DNA of 64,000 bases. It comes from Vibrio comitans (GTDB lineage Bacteria; Pseudomonadota; Gammaproteobacteria; Enterobacterales; Vibrionaceae). Position numbers and translations under genes: made by a program. Positions within the stretch are counted from its first letter, which is position 1. Each line of letters begins with the position of its first letter. The stretch is from positions 1,798,001 to 1,862,000 of the forward strand of contig AP024866.1 of assembly GCA_024346835.1 (NCBI GenBank). Reading direction: 5' to 3'. This document shows positions 1 through 6,654 of this stretch, piece by piece. A model generated the notes under the pieces. It saw only the letters and a list, made by a program, of their open reading frames with translations, had not been told where the DNA came from and did not search any database.

Positions 1-2
1 AC

Positions 3-128
3 GTTTTAGCCGGTGGCGGCAATATAGCTGATGGAAAACTGGCTTTCCTTTCTAATATTGATGGGGTTGTCATGGAGGAACCAAGCGAAAAAAATAGCAT
101 TGAATCCATAACGCGCATCATCAAATAA
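3..128 (+). CDS. C-terminal end of an unidentified protein (cut by window edge)
   Basis: An open frame runs from the window edge to a TAA at 126-128 and encodes about 41 residues starting VLAGGGNIADGK and ending ESITRIIK. The gene begins outside the window. A perfect 11-bp stem-loop follows at 152-180, which fits the end of a transcription unit. I do not recognise the family. The frame could be spurious, but the glycine-rich start, the acidic tail and the hairpin after the stop make a real 3' end more likely than not. Confidence 0.45.
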   Translation, partial: VLAGGGNIADGKLAFLSNIDGVVMEEPSEKNSIESITRIIK

Positions 129-151
129 GAGAAAAGCGACAACAGTTAAAG

Positions 152-180
152 TGAAAGCCCGAACTACTGTCGGGCTTTCA
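152..180 (+). terminator. Stem-loop after the left-edge gene
   Basis: A perfect 11-bp inverted repeat (TGAAAGCCCGA / TCGGGCTTTCA) with a 7-nt loop lies 23 nt after the stop of the left-edge frame. There is no long T-tract, so termination is inferred from the hairpin and its position. Confidence 0.55.
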
Positions 181-205
181 CCGCAAACCTTCGCCCAGTG
201 AACTA

Positions 206-233
206 CTCAGTGACAGCATAGCTGATCACTGAG
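206..233 (-). ncRNA. Subterminal hairpin 3' of tnpB; candidate omega-RNA / IS right-end structure
   Basis: CTCAGTGA (206-213) pairs perfectly with TCACTGAG (226-233). Inside it CAGC pairs with GCTG around an ATA loop, leaving one bulged A. The structure starts 3 nt beyond the tnpB stop on the same strand. IS200/IS605-family elements carry a hairpin at the right end, and their TnpB guide RNA overlaps this end. The assignment is by position and fold only. Because the adjacent tnpB is truncated, the RNA may be non-functional. Confidence 0.4.
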
Positions 234-236
234 CTT

Positions 237-1145
237 CTAAGGCGGCCAGGCCGCCTTATCTATTTCCTCAGATCCCGAAGGCAACTTCGCTAATGCAAAG
301 ACTTTCGTTTTAACGCCTAATTTCTGCTTAGTGTTGAGTGTATTTGCCACCCTGACGACAGTTCCATTCGCCATTAAGTCCAGTTCATCACGCCTTTCAA
401 CAGCTATCGCTGATGAGTAGTCGCAATCACTCAATAGACCGCAAGAAGTGCAGGTGAAGCTTCTTTCTTTTAACGTCAATTTATGTTGCTGACCGCAACT
501 TGAGCAAACACCCGTTGTGCGCTCAAACCGCCCAATTTCATGGTGAACACCACCTCTTAACTCAACCTTATATTTGGTTAAATCTGAGATTAGTCCCATG
601 ATATTATCGGCCACCATTTTCCCGTTAAATTTCTGCATACCAGCCACATTCAAATCTTCAAACACCACTATATCGCTTGCGTTGGCTATCCGTCGTGCGG
701 TTTTGTGTGCAAAGTCCATTCGTTTTCTGGCGATTGAACCGTGAAGTTGATTTAGGCGGGATTTAGCTTTTTTCCAGCGAGCTGAACCTTTCTTTTTTCT
801 AGAAACTTGTCGCTGTAATCGGGTAAGTTTTTCCTTCTCTGCTTTTAAATACTTAGGATTATCGACAGTAACGCCGTTCGATTCTACTACCGTTTGTTTC
901 GAGTTTATGTCGTAGCCAGCGATGCTATGAAGCAGTTTCTTTGCTTCATCACACTCTACTTCTTGGGTGAGGCTCACCTCCCAATTCCCATGACGAAATT
1001 GTACCGTCGCGGTTTTAATACTGCTCACTAATTTACGATGCAAAACTATGGGTACAGGACCAATCTTTGGTAGGGTTATTTTGTCTTTCTCAACTCGAAT
1101 ACAGTTGTTGTTGTTCACAGAGCGGTAGCTATCATTGTGCAGCAA
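237..1145 (-). pseudogene. tnpB: IS200/IS605-family TnpB (OrfB), N-terminally truncated
   Basis: TnpB is the RNA-guided RuvC nuclease encoded by IS200/IS605 elements. The frame keeps the beta-rich segment (NDSYRS..NNNN), a RuvC-like GYDIN with D79, the second acidic site FEDLN with E163, a zinc ribbon of two CxxC pairs (C214/C217 and C232/C235, 14 residues apart) and the final DCD motif (240-242). Full TnpB proteins are usually about 370-400 residues. Here 302 remain, with roughly the first 100 missing. The only available start is a TTG, and an in-frame TAG lies nine codons upstream of it. The 5' side abuts an integron-integrase remnant, so the element was probably cut by a deletion. No TnpA is visible. 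Confidence 0.85.
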
Positions 1146-1163
1146 GACATCCGTACTGTTTAA

Positions 1164-1334
1164 GAATTGCTAGGCCACTCAGATGTAGCAACGACACAAA
1201 TCTATACGCATGTAATTGGTGAACACTTCGCAGGTACTGTAAGCCCACTAAATAAATCTTTGTTACAAACCACAAGGCAAATCCATAGTTTTTGCAGACG
1301 ATTCGTGTTCACTAAACTGAACTCTAGCCATTAG
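1164..1334 (+). pseudogene. Integron integrase (IntI) C-terminal remnant
   Basis: The + strand reads ELLGHSDVATTQIYTHV and then IGEHFAGTVSP. This is the highly conserved end of integron tyrosine recombinases, containing the GH of the catalytic set and the nucleophile Tyr in TQIYTHV. A TAA lies directly before the fragment (1161-1163), so the catalytic domain upstream is gone. After the SP residues the frame continues about 30 codons to a TAG without family resemblance. It is a dead remnant that abuts the truncated tnpB, and it indicates that an integron platform once stood here. The short length limits confidence, but the motif is distinctive. Confidence 0.75.
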
Positions 1335-1335
1335 A

Positions 1336-1364
1336 AAACTTAGGGCATATTTGGAGTGAATAGT
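1336..1364 (+). repeat. Degenerate copy of the GGGGCA interspersed element (copy 1)
   Basis: The core AAACTTAGGGCAT followed by an AGTGAA-like end resembles the copy at 2857-2888 over about 24 positions. It is the weakest of the five copies and lies 17 nt before copy 2. Confidence 0.35.
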
Positions 1365-1380
1365 AGAACTAAGCAAATAG

Positions 1381-1412
1381 TCTAACGAACTTCGGGGCAA
1401 AGGCGAGTTAGA
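1381..1412 (+). repeat. GGGGCA interspersed element (copy 2)
   Basis: TCTAAC at 1381-1386 is the exact inverse of GTTAGA at 1407-1412, with 20 nt between them that include CGGGGCAAA. The copy at 6499-6530 has the same 6-20-6 architecture. Confidence 0.6.
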
Positions 1413-1487
1413 GTTAGAGCCAGTACCGTCAATACGCCAGAATAATCTGTTGGCTCTTTGTATCCGATTACTAGCCCCAGCGCCTAC

Positions 1488-1601
1488 CTAACAAAGCTGT
1501 GTATCGGTCAGTGCCGAGTAGTCGGTTTGAGGCTTAGACACACAGCCGGTTAATGGCGGTGCTGCTAGAATTACCATTAGGCTGATTAGCTTGATGTTCA
1601 T
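1488..1601 (-). CDS. Very small lipoprotein, probably truncated
   Basis: A 37-residue frame starts MNIKLISLMVILAAPPLTGC. A basic N-terminus, a hydrophobic stretch and the lipobox LTGC (Cys20) predict export and lipidation. The mature part is only 18 residues and ends YSALTDTQLC. That ending looks like the start of the small repeat-type lipoproteins seen in vibrios rather than a natural C-terminus. A 7-bp inverted repeat flanked by AAC and GTT spans the 3' half (1486-1555), so a recombination event may have cut the gene. It precedes no operon partner. Its function is unknown. Confidence 0.5.
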   Translation of the reverse strand: MNIKLISLMVILAAPPLTGCVSKPQTDYSALTDTQLC

Positions 1602-1685
1602 ATTATTTAAACTTTTTTCACTGCCTGTGAAATATGCGGCTTCCCACTAATTACTCGTTGCTTCGAGTTACTTGCACTAGCAAAT

Positions 1686-2705
1686 TCACTGAACTACTGG
1701 TAAATAAGTAAATTCAGGCTCATCACGACTCGGATTTTTCGTAGCCCATTGCTCTACTGAAATCACCTTATGATCAGAAATGTTCACCTTATAGGTACCC
1801 CTTCTATCCGAAGTGCCTACTTGAAGAGCATAGTTAAGGCTAATTTGGCAAACACCAGAATCCAGCGTCTTTAGCAACGCAGAGGTGTTCATTCTTCGTG
1901 TTGGAAGATAAGCAGTGTTAGATGCATATAGCTGCACGGATGCCGAAGCAGAGCATGAGTCGTTAAGTGACCCATTTCGAGAGTACATCCACACAGCACC
2001 TCTATTGTCTGCATAATACGGCGCTCTATTTTCGTAATAGTAGAGACTCGCACTGGCAGGCACACTCCACGAACTCGCACCGTAAATTCTATTTCCTACC
2101 TGCAAACCACCACTAGACATTCGTACCCCTGAGCCACCAAGGTCGGCCGAAACACCCGAAACTTGATAACCATTTTGTGATTTACTATTGAACGACGTTG
2201 TAAAACTCCATACTTTTTCCAGTGAGTTATCATCAAGTGCAGTAAAGGTATATGTAATACCTTGGTCGGCCACCCAATTCAAATCAAGCTCTACTGAAAC
2301 ACCTTCATCTTGATCCTCAAATCGACCAGTGTAATGGTCAGCAATGCTTGTGACCGTTGCAGGAGTCAAATCAACCATCGGAGTAGTTTGCGTTGCAGGG
2401 GTTAACTTAATCATCGGAGTAGTCTGCGTTGCAGGCGTTAACTCAACCATCGGAGTAGTCTGCGTTGCAGGCGTTAACTTAACCATCGGAGTAGTCTGCG
2501 TTGCAGGCGTTAACTCAACCATCGAAGTAGTCTGTGTTGCAGGCGTTAACTCAACCATCGGAGTTACATCAATCTCTGGCTTAGAAACGCTCTCAGAGTT
2601 ATCAGGAATTGCTGACGTTGACGGGATTCCTCCAGACGAAGAGTCACTACCACCACAAGCAGTCATCAGGGAAGACAACACTAAAATAATAGCTATATTT
2701 TTCAT
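1686..2705 (-). CDS. Lipoprotein with six 12-residue tandem repeats
   Basis: The 339-residue protein opens with a signal peptide and lipobox LMTAC (Cys17), followed by a Gly/Ser-rich stretch. Six near-identical 12-residue units of the form TPMVELTPATQT occupy residues 48-119; units 3 and 5 carry Lys in place of Glu. A folded-looking C-terminal domain (about 125-339) is rich in aromatic and polar residues and contains two Cys (about 260 and 292). The Pro/Thr-rich repeats probably form an extended stalk holding this domain off the membrane. The start has TAGGA just upstream. I do not recognise the C-terminal family. It stands alone between decayed sequences, and the repeats make copy-number change likely. 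Confidence 0.75.
   Translation of the reverse strand: MKNIAIILVLSSLMTACGGSDSSSGGIPSTSAIPDNSESVSKPEIDVTPMVELTPATQTTSMVELTPATQTTPMVKLTPATQTTPMVELTPATQTTPMIKLTPATQTTPMVDLTPATVTSIADHYTGRFEDQDEGVSVELDLNWVADQGITYTFTALDDNSLEKVWSFTTSFNSKSQNGYQVSGVSADLGGSGVRMSSGGLQVGNRIYGASSWSVPASASLYYYENRAPYYADNRGAVWMYSRNGSLNDSCSASASVQLYASNTAYLPTRRMNTSALLKTLDSGVCQISLNYALQVGTSDRRGTYKVNISDHKVISVEQWATKNPSRDEPEFTYLPVVQ
2349..2564 (-). repeat. Six 36-bp tandem repeats within the lipoprotein gene
   Basis: Six in-frame 36-bp units encode TPMVELTPATQT-type dodecapeptides. The central units are nearly identical at the DNA level, which suggests recent expansion. Whole-unit changes would keep the frame. Confidence 0.9.
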
Positions 2706-2856
2706 TCCTAATCCATATTGAGCCTATTGTAGCGCTACAGTGTACAGCCTCACCATACGTTGACTGCATTTGTAAACTGATTTACCGATTACGAAACAAC
2801 ACCAATAGCAAACTGACTTCAGATAACTACGTTGCTAGCTGAAAAGTTATTAAAGG

Positions 2857-2888
2857 AATGGCGAAACTTGGGGCATTTCTGAGTTACA
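2857..2888 (+). repeat. GGGGCA interspersed element (copy 3)
   Basis: The core GAAACTTGGGGCATTTCTGA is followed by GTTACA, the same right arm as the copy at 6499-6530. The left arm is degenerate. Confidence 0.5.
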
Positions 2889-3317
2889 ATTTCCCTAGCT
2901 GTGACGGTTTTGGACAAATACGAGTTAGCGCTAGCCCCGCCAACACGTATCTGGACAAAAATCATACAGAGGAATAACTCTAAATAACTACAGGAGGGTT
3001 AGAAAAAATATCTTGAAATCTCAATTGTGTGTACCTTCCTATTGAGCATTAAGAGGCTGAAGAAATGAATGCAATTATCAATGAGCCAATAAGCCTCCCT
3101 TCATTCCGCCTACCTGCGCGAGGGAGACCAGGTTCAACTTGTTTTCAGTGTTATGTTATTGCCAATGGTTTTCGAGAGTTTCTGTTTAGATGAGTGTTCA
3201 TTGTCCCGATATCCAATAGCGGAACTGGGCGTAGGGCAATGATATGCGTACAGCACATTTTCAGATTGACGGTATGCGGTTTGAGAAGCATCTTGTCTGA
3301 GAGTATAACAGATACCA

Positions 3318-3342
3318 GAAACCCAGCATTTGGCTGGGCTTT
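3318..3342 (-). terminator. Hairpin terminator of the small-gene cluster
   Basis: CCCAGC (3322-3327) and GCTGGG (3333-3338) form a stem 20 nt beyond the stop of the 69-residue membrane protein on the minus strand. Confidence 0.55.
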
Positions 3343-3361
3343 AAAAATCTACTTTTGAGAC

Positions 3362-3571
3362 TTAACCAAGCTCAGGGTCAAAAAAATTGCGGTGCTTTTG
3401 TGAGACCAGCTTAGTCGGTTGCTGGCCAGCCAGTTGCTTGAGTAACTTATTGGTCTCGACGCTTTGGCGGTAAATGCCCCAAACCAAAAAGGGCAAAGCT
3501 AAGCAAATGACGCCGTAAATTAGGCCAACGATTGAGCCAACGATGCCGAATGAGGTAAAAATTTGCTCCAT
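3362..3571 (-). CDS. Small membrane protein, unknown function
   Basis: This 69-residue protein has a long hydrophobic segment at about residues 8-33, long enough for one or two membrane passes. A short hydrophilic tail follows, with several Lys and a closing HRNFFDPELG. It is the last of a run of small minus-strand genes and lies 20 nt after the split lipoprotein, so the two are probably cotranscribed, with a hairpin after it. I do not recognise a family. Small size and single-helix topology would suit an accessory membrane peptide, but no function can be assigned. Confidence 0.5.
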   Translation of the reverse strand: MEQIFTSFGIVGSIVGLIYGVICLALPFLVWGIYRQSVETNKLLKQLAGQQPTKLVSQKHRNFFDPELG

Positions 3572-3591
3572 TATCGCGCTCCTTAGTTTTG

Positions 3592-4215
3592 CTATGGGAT
3601 TGTGTTGAGAGTGGCCAAATCGAAGTTGTAGAAATAGTCACCCCAATCAGCATAATTAAAGCCTTCATATGGGTTTGATGATGTGAAAGCCGAAAGCGCG
3701 GCGGAATCGATATCAACCACCGTGGAAAGCGTGCCATGATCGAAAAAGAAAGCCGTCGTTGTTGTCGCTGGTGGCACTTGCTCCTCATATGGGAAAACAT
3801 CAACATACTTATCCGATCCGATAGCAATCACCATGCAACCGTAATATTTATCGTCGTAGGTCACTGGGTAACTTAAAATTGACTCGTAGGTACCGTCCCG
3901 CGTTATTCAAAAATCCTCGTCTCCGCACTTATGAACCGCACCAAATTCAACATCGAAAGAGCCCTCATCATTCAAGAGGTACATATGACCACCGTCGAGC
4001 GTGATATCTTGGTAATCGTTCATATCTTCGATATTCGTTAATCGAACCACTTGAACCGAATCAGGGAAAAAATGAGATCCCGTCTTTTTTTGTTCAACCT
4101 TTGCCTTGGCTTGCTCTGGGTTGCTTTCGTTTTGTGGTTTTGAATCATCGCCACCACCACCGCAACCGGCAAGAGTAGCCACGGTCAGCGCTGTGCATAA
4201 TGCTCTTAGTTTCAT
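3592..4215 (-). pseudogene. Lipoprotein interrupted by one in-frame TGA
   Basis: The first part starts at ATG 4215 (a TTG at 4230 is possible). It has a signal peptide with lipobox TLAGC, then GGGGDD, a charged linker and about 60 further residues, ending GDEDF at a TGA (3907-3909). Reading on in the same frame gives another 104 codons to a TAA: ITRDGTYESILSYPVTYDDKYY and onward, rich in Tyr, Asp and Phe and ending LATLNTIP. The two halves share a frame and a composition, and the downstream half has no good start of its own. This is therefore one gene of about 206 codons with a single nonsense mutation, unless the TGA is a base-call error. The family is unknown. Confidence 0.6.
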
Positions 4216-4243
4216 GTTTAAGTTTCTCAATTTCGCCCGTTTA

Positions 4244-4441
4244 TCAGTGGGCGGGGTTATAGGTTGTGTTGTGCTGAGCCATACACTCAGAATATTGGGT
4301 ATTCACGAGCTTTGCGCGGTAAGTGCGGGCAATGGCTGGGTTTGAATACTGCGGGTGACTGGAAGCCTTGAGGGCGATGCTCATGATGTGCTTGGCCTCG
4401 GCTTCATTCTTTGGGCTGGTGGTGCGTATAACGTTACTCAT
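4244..4441 (-). CDS. Small protein, possibly the mature part of a frameshifted secreted protein
   Basis: The 65-residue frame begins MSNVIRTTSPKNEAEAKHI if the ATG at 4441 is used, and ends HNTTYNPAH. A longer TTG start at 4456 is less plausible. The ATG overlaps the end of the 20-codon signal-like frame at 4434-4496. That frame encodes an export signal with nothing after it, while this one looks like a soluble secreted domain without a signal. A one-base shift would join them into a single exported protein of about 80 residues. Translational coupling of two separate frames is the alternative. The family is unknown. Confidence 0.45.
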   Translation of the reverse strand: MSNVIRTTSPKNEAEAKHIMSIALKASSHPQYSNPAIARTYRAKLVNTQYSECMAQHNTTYNPAH

Positions 4442-4496
4442 TAGCCTGAGCCCCAAGACTGGCCATCAGCATCATGGTGGTGATCAACATTTTCAT
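4434..4496 (-). CDS. 20-residue signal-peptide-like frame
   Basis: The frame MKMLITTMMLMASLGAQANE is a textbook Sec signal peptide with an AxA-type cleavage site (AQA) and then a stop. Its ATG overlaps the TGA of the preceding 74-residue gene (TGATG), which favours translational coupling. It is either the orphaned 5' end of the frame at 4244-4441 after a frameshift or a genuine leader peptide. Confidence 0.4.
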   Translation of the reverse strand: MKMLITTMMLMASLGAQANE

Positions 4497-4720
4497 CAAT
4501 AAACCACCTCGTCGCCATTTGCCAGCTTGCCAAGATCTCGGGCCATCGCCTCAATATCAACGTGGTGCGCCTCGATCGCGTTGCGAAACTGATCAACGAC
4601 GTAATACCGGCCATTCTCAACAATCCAGCGAGATTGTGGGTGAGACTTTCTAAGCTCAAGGCCCTCTTTGTTTAGTGCTCTGTTAACTCGAGCCTCAAGC
4701 GCTCTTATCGCTATTTTCAT
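4496..4720 (-). CDS. Small soluble protein, unknown function
   Basis: The 74-residue protein starts MKIAIRALEARVNRALNKEG. A basic amphipathic helix is followed by an aromatic beta-like part (RWIVENGRYYVVDQFRNAI) and an acidic helix. The layout of helix, then W/Y-rich strand pair, then a helix containing HVDIEAMARDLG resembles small uncharacterised proteins common on gammaproteobacterial plasmids and islands. That is an impression from memory, not a search. It heads the small minus-strand cluster and overlaps the next frame by its stop codon. Confidence 0.6.
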   Translation of the reverse strand: MKIAIRALEARVNRALNKEGLELRKSHPQSRWIVENGRYYVVDQFRNAIEAHHVDIEAMARDLGKLANGDEVVY

Positions 4721-5104
4721 GCTTATCGCGTATGTGTTTATGTGTTTGGGCTTATGCGTCGATGATATAGGCCTGACTCAGATAAAAGATGAATAGGTTT
4801 GCGCAAATAGTTCACCTTTTAGCGAAAGCGAGAGCAATGGTGAGAGCACGAAGCAAGGCCTGTAGACTTCAGCCACATTTAGATTAGAAAATATTATCCA
4901 AACCGGCTCTTAACGGATAAGTAACGGTAGCGTTGTAAACACGAAATGGGGCATAAACTGCTTTGCCTTGTCTCTGCTTGATTAAGCATTTTTTGAGCGG
5001 CAACCTGAACGACGTCGCTTAAGATGATATTATTCGTATATCATTCTGCATGAATTGAGTGCAAAGCACCATTCTTGCTTAAAACCATAAGAACCGTCAG
5101 CGAA
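4721..5104. other. Intergenic region between divergent accessory genes
   Basis: About 384 bp separate the minus-strand small-gene cluster from the plus-strand nuclease-like gene, so promoters for both should lie here. It also carries copy 4 of the GGGGCA element (4934-4966). I see no gene in it. Confidence 0.5.
4934..4966 (+). repeat. GGGGCA interspersed element (copy 4)
   Basis: TGTAAACACGAAATGGGGCA matches the left part of the copy at 6499-6530; the right arm is degenerate. A further match to the flank of that copy, TTTCTAATC plus AAATGT read on the minus strand, lies about 60-70 nt away on the left. Confidence 0.45.
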
Positions 5105-6403
5105 ATGAACAAACACCTCAACCTTTTTAGAACCTACGCAAAAACAGAGCGTACCTACCAATTAGAAAATGACCTGACTCGCGCTCTGGCAATCTGTCTC
5201 CAAGAAGATGCTTTGTTCCTTCATGAAGTGCTCAAATCTGTTTTTGATGGCGATGTCCGTTACAACAAGCTTTTTCAAGACATCAATAGGCCACCCATCC
5301 TTGAGGTCTCGATTCAAAAAAATGCTGAAAGCATTAAGGACTACAAGCACATCTATGCCGTTAGTTTAAGTGAAGTTGAAATGGTTAACTTCTGGGGGCA
5401 AACACGAGTAGATGAATATGATCCGATATGTGATTTGGTACTTACTATTAACGATGTTTGTATAGTAATTGAAGCTAAAAGAGACGGTATAGACTGTAGT
5501 GCTCAGCTATACAACCAAATCTTCAACATCCTCCGCAATTCCAACTTATCTCTGGTCAAATGCCATGATATGGTCACAGACAGGGATCTAAATTGGAAAA
5601 AACTGATGACAATTGCAGTGAGAGTATCAAGCTTTGAGAAAATGAGTGGCAACAAAAACCGTTTCTTAGCTGACTTCATTCAATTGGTACGAGATCATAA
5701 CCCAGAGTGGCTTCCAGCAACGCCAATTGCTTCCCTAGCGCCTAAGAGTTGTAACGCGATATATCGACGTATTCGTATAGCTGTCGAGGAATTTGAATCC
5801 GCTAGGGATAGTCTAAAGCTCTTAACCTACAATGACCGACTTGGAACAAACTTTTCTAAGGAGTGGGCAGATGAGGTGCTCTATGAGGTTTGTCCAGAAA
5901 CAGGTGACTTAGTAGCCTCAATCTATCCTGGAAATACTAAGACGCAGGGTTGGCACATCTTTTACAAAGACCCAGAGTTCAGTACTGAGCTAGTGTTAAA
6001 TAGTCAATCTTACCCTCTATCTATTGGATATCACGTTAAATTCTCGGGGCAAGGTTACGTAAGCGGTCTATGGTTTGACGACAAAAAGATGAAAAAGAAC
6101 CTGTACACACATGAAATCTTCAAAAACAAGACTGGTCGTTACACGAGAGACTCTTGGTCTGATATTGAAGAATTATTAGATCAGCATTTATCCTACGATT
6201 GGGAAAAGCAGTGTCAGTGGAAGACGAAAATTCTTGAATCTAATCGTACTGTTATAAACATGGCGATTGGTTATGTAATTAGGTTGACAGTGCCCAAGGG
6301 CGATTTGGATAAGCTTGATACACAAATCCATGATACGACGCAGCTGATAAAGCTTGTAGGTCAAATCTACGATGCCTTTGAAAATAATTTGATAAAGGAA
6401 TGA
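5105..6403 (+). CDS. PD-(D/E)XK nuclease-like protein, lone accessory gene
   Basis: Counted from ATG 5105 the protein has 432 residues. A helical N-terminus carries TYQLENDLTRAL, a pattern often seen ahead of the nuclease core. Next comes a clear PD-(D/E)XK signature: D110 in CDLVL, then E123-A-K125 (IVIEAKRDG) and Q134 nearby. These are the metal-binding and catalytic residues of this fold. The C-terminal two thirds hold a Trp/Tyr-rich region (residues about 275-375) that I do not recognise. A TTG start at 5075 is possible; neither start has a strong ribosome site. It has no methylase or helicase partner, is flanked on both sides by GGGGCA elements and sits in a decayed island. A phage- or plasmid-defence role is inferred from fold and setting only. 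Confidence 0.7.
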   Translation: MNKHLNLFRTYAKTERTYQLENDLTRALAICLQEDALFLHEVLKSVFDGDVRYNKLFQDINRPPILEVSIQKNAESIKDYKHIYAVSLSEVEMVNFWGQTRVDEYDPICDLVLTINDVCIVIEAKRDGIDCSAQLYNQIFNILRNSNLSLVKCHDMVTDRDLNWKKLMTIAVRVSSFEKMSGNKNRFLADFIQLVRDHNPEWLPATPIASLAPKSCNAIYRRIRIAVEEFESARDSLKLLTYNDRLGTNFSKEWADEVLYEVCPETGDLVASIYPGNTKTQGWHIFYKDPEFSTELVLNSQSYPLSIGYHVKFSGQGYVSGLWFDDKKMKKNLYTHEIFKNKTGRYTRDSWSDIEELLDQHLSYDWEKQCQWKTKILESNRTVINMAIGYVIRLTVPKGDLDKLDTQIHDTTQLIKLVGQIYDAFENNLIKE

Positions 6404-6498
6404 TAGACTCGCTTTGGTAAGGACTGAGATTTGTAGGTACATTCGGATTAGAAAGTTTAGCGTATTACCATCCTGAAGTACCAGGCACTTCTGTCAAG

Positions 6499-6530
6499 TG
6501 TAACGCAGAATGGGGCAAAAGTGAGTTACA
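6499..6530 (+). repeat. GGGGCA interspersed element (copy 5, best conserved)
   Basis: TGTAAC at 6499-6504 is the exact inverse of GTTACA at 6525-6530, with a 20-nt centre that contains TGGGGCAAAA. Confidence 0.6.
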
Positions 6531-6595
6531 GAAAACGCCTTCTGACCCAATAAGAAACGATTACGTTAACCCCTAGCTAACGAATATTTAAACAA

Positions 6596-6616
6596 AGGAG
6601 CTCATTTTCAGCTCCT
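6596..6616 (-). terminator. Terminator of tag
   Basis: AGGAGCT / AGCTCCT with a 7-nt loop, followed on the minus strand by TTGTTT. It lies 39 nt beyond the tag stop. Confidence 0.7.
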
Positions 6617-6654
6617 CAATGTTTACCGCAGAAAATCACAACAGCTTGGTGCCC

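Larger units (their letters stand above)
2722..3361. other. Intergenic stretch of about 640 bp without a convincing gene
   Basis: It holds copy 3 of the GGGGCA element (2857-2888) and a hairpin at 3318-3342. A 42-codon + strand frame at 3065-3193 starts MNAIINEPISL but has no recognisable features, and I do not call it. The rest looks like eroded sequence. Confidence 0.5.

Noticed and set aside
1381..1412. GGGGCA element read as a genuine attC site
   Set aside because: The arms resemble integron core boxes, but 32 bp is too short for an attC site, and the other copies break the consensus.
2349..2564. Regular repeats that could suggest a CRISPR array
   Set aside because: The units are contiguous 36-bp coding repeats without unique spacers, and no cas genes are present.
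2344..2721. Open frame of 125 codons on the + strand with repeated VVCVAGVN units
   Set aside because: It is the antisense reading of the 36-bp repeats of the lipoprotein gene. The minus frame has a signal peptide, a lipobox and a ribosome site, whereas this one has none.
3065..3193. 42-codon + strand frame starting MNAIINEPISL
   Set aside because: It has no recognisable features, weak initiation signals and lies in eroded intergenic DNA.
3447..3827. 126-codon minus-strand frame
   Set aside because: It runs out of phase across the split lipoprotein and the small membrane protein, and has arginine-rich, non-protein-like composition.
4441..4659. 72-codon minus-strand frame
   Set aside because: It overlaps the better 74-residue gene in another phase and has no ribosome site.
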